Source of the DNA: CAZUDI01 sp964618975 | GTDB taxonomy: Bacteria; Desulfobacterota; Desulfomonilia; UBA1062 | DNA: 64,000 nucleotides | Reading direction: 5' to 3' | Assembly: GCA_964618975.1 (NCBI GenBank) | Contig: CAZUDI010000001.1 | Location: 199,791-263,790, forward strand | Part shown: positions 62,317 through 64,000 of the stretch, piece by piece | Numbering within the stretch: position 1 is the stretch's first letter | Layout of the letters: each line of letters starts with the position of its first letter | Notes under the pieces: generated by a model | What the model was told of the DNA's origin: nothing | What the model saw: only the letters and a program-made list of their open reading frames with translations | The model's database searches: none | Made by a program: the position numbers and the translations under genes

Positions 62317-63102
62317 ATGAAGATCAGCGCAGACACACCACCCTCCGTCACCGCCAGTGCCCCCCCGGCGCGGGGGGAACGGCCCGTTCATGCCTGGGGA
62401 CCGGAGCCCCCCCCGGGAGAGGCCTCTGGAGCGGCGACGCAGACCTCTCAGGGGTATGAACCCCAGGGCAAGCCTTTGCCCCTGCTTGGCGCCGCCGCCA
62501 GCGGCGGGGAATCTGCCCCTCAGGCCCTTAAGACCTATGACCGCCGCGGCCGCATCGAGGAGCAAGCGCCTCCAACCGAGGACGCACCTGAAAAAGCCCC
62601 CCCGGATGAGGAGCTCGAGCCGGACGAGGAGCGCCGGGTGCAAAGGCTCGAGCGCACCGACCGCCGGGTCAGGCGCCACGAGGCCGCCCACCTGGCCGCC
62701 GGAGGCGGCGTCGTCAAGGGCGGCGCCCGCTACGAGATGACCAAGGGCCCCGACGGGGAACTCTATGCCACCGGGGGAGAGGTCGCCATCGACACCGCGG
62801 CCGAGGACACCCCCGAGAAGACCATCGTGAAGATGCAGCGGGTGATCCAGGCGGCCCTGGCGCCCGCCGACCCCAGCCCGCAGGACCGCAAGGTGGCCGC
62901 CCAGGCCAACTCCCTCATCGCCTCCGCGCGCATGGAGATGCTCTTCTCCGAGCGGGACGCGGCGCCCCCCCCGGAGGGGGAGCGCACGGACAGCGCGGCC
63001 GCGGCCCACGGCCTCCCGGGTGCCGTGAGGCTGGAGGCCTACCGCGCCCTGAGCCCTCAGGATCGTCCCTGCCCCGGGGGGCGCATCGACACGCACGCCT
63101 GA
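62317..63102 (+). CDS. Putative metalloprotease (SprA / CJM1_0395-like) with an internal repeat insertion
   Basis: 261 residues. The core VRRHEAAHLAAGGGVVKGGARY (HEAAH at 121-125) and MTKGPDGELYATGGEVAIDTA, followed by PEKTIVKMQRVIQAALAPADPSPQD, is the family of bacterial proteins with an HExxH zinc site. The N-terminal 120 residues are low-complexity Pro/Ala/Glu. Residues 44-72 (SQGYEPQGKPLPLLGAAASG plus nine more) are encoded by a copy of the 85-bp interspersed repeat, 87 bp long, so the frame is kept. Enzymatic activity has not been established for most members. The start has GTAAGG about 11 bases upstream. Confidence 0.78.
   Translation: MKISADTPPSVTASAPPARGERPVHAWGPEPPPGEASGAATQTSQGYEPQGKPLPLLGAAASGGESAPQALKTYDRRGRIEEQAPPTEDAPEKAPPDEELEPDEERRVQRLERTDRRVRRHEAAHLAAGGGVVKGGARYEMTKGPDGELYATGGEVAIDTAAEDTPEKTIVKMQRVIQAALAPADPSPQDRKVAAQANSLIASARMEMLFSERDAAPPPEGERTDSAAAAHGLPGAVRLEAYRALSPQDRPCPGGRIDTHA
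62447..62533 (+). repeat. Interspersed repeat copy inside a coding sequence
   Basis: GGGGTATGAACCCCAGGG, CAAGCCTTTGCCCCTGC, GGCGCCGCCGCCAGCGGC, GGGAATCTGCCCCTCAGGC. One extra GCC compared with the tandem copy upstream. It lies within codons 44-72 of the metalloprotease-like gene. Confidence 0.85.
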
Positions 63103-63460
63103 GCCCGGGCGCGCGGCCTTCGGCACCTTCTCGACATCAACGCTTCTCACGCCGACGCTGAGGGGGCTTCTGCGGGCGGCCTCTAGCCGCCCCCTTCCAC
63201 GGCGGCTCCCCGCCCGCAGGAAAGGCCCTGCCCCCCCTTTAAATCCGCCGGCTACCGGGAAGGCCCACCCGGTGATCGAAGGTGCCATGACAACATAATT
63301 CTTTGACAGAAAAGCATAATATCGGTAAATCATATTCTAGCGGCAGAAAGGATTGCGGCTGCTTGATCTTAGATGAAAAAACCTGTGGGAACTATGGTGG
63401 GGGACTCCCCTCCCGATTGCACCCCCGAGGCACGGAGTGCGCGCCCGCCTTGCGGCATGG
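63103..63460. other. Intergenic region, no gene seen
   Basis: 358 bp between the metalloprotease-like gene and the integrase remnant. It becomes AT-rich after 63290, unlike the rest of the window, in keeping with different origin of the edge. Confidence 0.4.
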
Positions 63461-63815
63461 TCATCCGTCAACCGGGCTCTTCACGGCCAGGGCCCCCCTG
63501 CTCATGACAGGGGCATAGATCATGGTGGTCTTCACATCCTTGTGCCCGAGCAGTTCCTGAACCGTGCGGATATCGTAGCCGGACTGCAGCAGGTGGGTGG
63601 CGAAGCTGTGGCGGAAGGTATGACAGCTGGCATGCTTGGCGAGGCCTGTCTCACGGATGACGCCGGTCGTGGAACAGGATGATAAATTTAATCCAGTAAA
63701 TATAGGTCAGCTCGGTACGGTAGCTGTAATGCCGGGTACGGATGACATTGCGCACCTCGTCGAGCAGTGAAATGGACGTCACAGGCGGCCCCCTTTTCCT
63801 TCTTCTATGCACCAT
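63461..63815 (-). pseudogene. Integron-type integrase (IntI-like), large internal deletion
   Basis: Two remnants on the minus strand. Codons 63815-63651 (ATG) give MVHRRRKRGPP then LLDEVRNVIRTRHYSYRTEL and YIYWIKFIILFHDRRHP, the core-binding start of IntI/Xer-type tyrosine recombinases, ending at TGA. One base out of frame, 63652-63461 gives HTFRHSFATHLLQSGYDIRT, VQELLGHKDVKTTMIY and SRGALAVKSPVDG, the catalytic C-terminus with the RHxxR-box and nucleophile Tyr. The tail SPVDG is IntI-like. Compared with about 320 residues of IntI, roughly 200 between are missing, including the first catalytic Arg and the IntI-specific patch, so it is dead and cannot be told fully from other IntI relatives. 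Confidence 0.8.
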
Positions 63816-63869
63816 GCAAGAGAAGTCAAGCCACCCCGTTTTTGCAGCATAACACTTTGCAAAAATAAT

Positions 63870-63897
63870 TTGTTATACTGCAATAATGCTGTATAAT
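63870..63897 (+). promoter_or_regulatory. Promoter-like sequence pointing away from the integrase
   Basis: TTGTTA, 16 bases, TATAAT (perfect -10) on the plus strand, 55 bp upstream of the integrase ATG and directed to the window edge. In integrons a cassette promoter (Pc) has this place and direction. Confidence 0.45.
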
Positions 63898-63911
63898 ATC
63901 CCGCATGGGGA

Positions 63912-63992
63912 GATTAGGCGGCAGAAATGCTTCGCTGAGCGGATTAGACGGCAAATTTGCCGTATTATAAAACGGCTTTTCGGCCGTCTAAT
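63912..63992. repeat. Direct and inverted repeats on the attI side of the integrase remnant
   Basis: GATTAGGCGGCA (63912-63923) and GATTAGACGGCA (63942-63953) are direct repeats 30 bp apart. ATTAGACGGC (63943) and GCCGTCTAAT (63983) are a perfect 10-bp inverted repeat. The core TTAGAC/GTCTAA resembles integrase core sites (GTTRRRY), though the first base of the core is A rather than G. Confidence 0.45.
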
Positions 63993-64000
63993 ACATAGTT

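Noticed and set aside
63943..63992. Complete attC site
   Set aside because: The outer cores face the wrong way (TTAGAC first, GTCTAA last), so this is not a standard attC; only core-site-like repeats are claimed.
1..64000. tRNA, rRNA, CRISPR arrays, intact transposases
   Set aside because: Intergenic regions were read for cloverleaf-like or regularly spaced repeats and transposase motifs; none could be supported by eye.

Overview
The window is about 63% GC, densely coded, and reads as the chromosome of an anaerobic bacterium, most likely of the Desulfobacterota (old Deltaproteobacteria). This placement is an inference from gene content and order, not from a marker gene. It rests on a selenocysteine formate dehydrogenase with NuoE/NuoF-type diaphorase subunits, a periplasmic-type [FeFe] hydrogenase, a glycyl-radical enzyme, a fused isobutyryl-CoA mutase, many acyl-CoA genes and a serA-purA pair.

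Left part (1-24.4 kb, mostly minus strand). The edge holds an [FeFe] hydrogenase large subunit, small subunit and cytochrome b locus in which two of three genes carry frameshifts or a stop. Then come umuDC (plus strand), a Cys-cluster protein, and an acyl-CoA block: thiolase, cob(I)alamin adenosyltransferase, IcmF and two AMP-forming acyl-CoA ligases. From 24.3 down to 13.98 kb runs one long minus-strand cluster: NuoE, a 2Fe-2S protein, a NuoF-GltD fusion, Sec-containing FdhA (an in-frame TGA plus a SECIS hairpin joins what look like two ORFs), a FocA-type formate channel, then two DRTGG-domain proteins, two HATPase proteins and a PHP phosphoesterase that look regulatory. mobA, needed for the molybdopterin guanine dinucleotide cofactor, is divergent from it.

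Middle (25-44.9 kb). Two lipoproteins (a HAD/GDPD fusion and an Ig-like/vWA protein), pepD, serA-purA, zinc-ribbon proteins, a second acyl-CoA block (an internally shortened amidohydrolase, 3-hydroxyacyl-CoA dehydrogenase, dienoyl-CoA isomerase), a tandem PilZ protein, a nucleotide-sugar epimerase, a two-receiver HD-GYP regulator, and the translationally coupled yebC-ruvC-ruvA-ruvB-membrane protein-HAD operon.

Right part (45-64 kb). A glycyl-radical enzyme of unassigned substrate with its activase sits opposite a TetR regulator, with a palindromic operator candidate between them. Then asd, a pRiA4b ORF-3 protein, a KefB-like antiporter, a cold-shock protein, an NDP-forming acyl-CoA synthetase, TauE/SafE, a secreted Cys-rich protein, a B12/radical SAM protein, an HD hydrolase, a HExxH metalloprotease-like protein, and at the edge an IntI-like integrase broken by a large internal deletion. 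A promoter-like sequence and repeats lie on its 5' side, where attI and cassettes would be expected.

A family of about 85-bp interspersed repeats with two hairpin cores (CCAGGGCAAGCCCTGG and CCGCCGCAAGCGGCGG in the best copy) recurs at least 16 times, almost always between genes. One copy lies in frame inside a coding sequence. No rRNA, tRNA, CRISPR array or intact insertion sequence was recognised.
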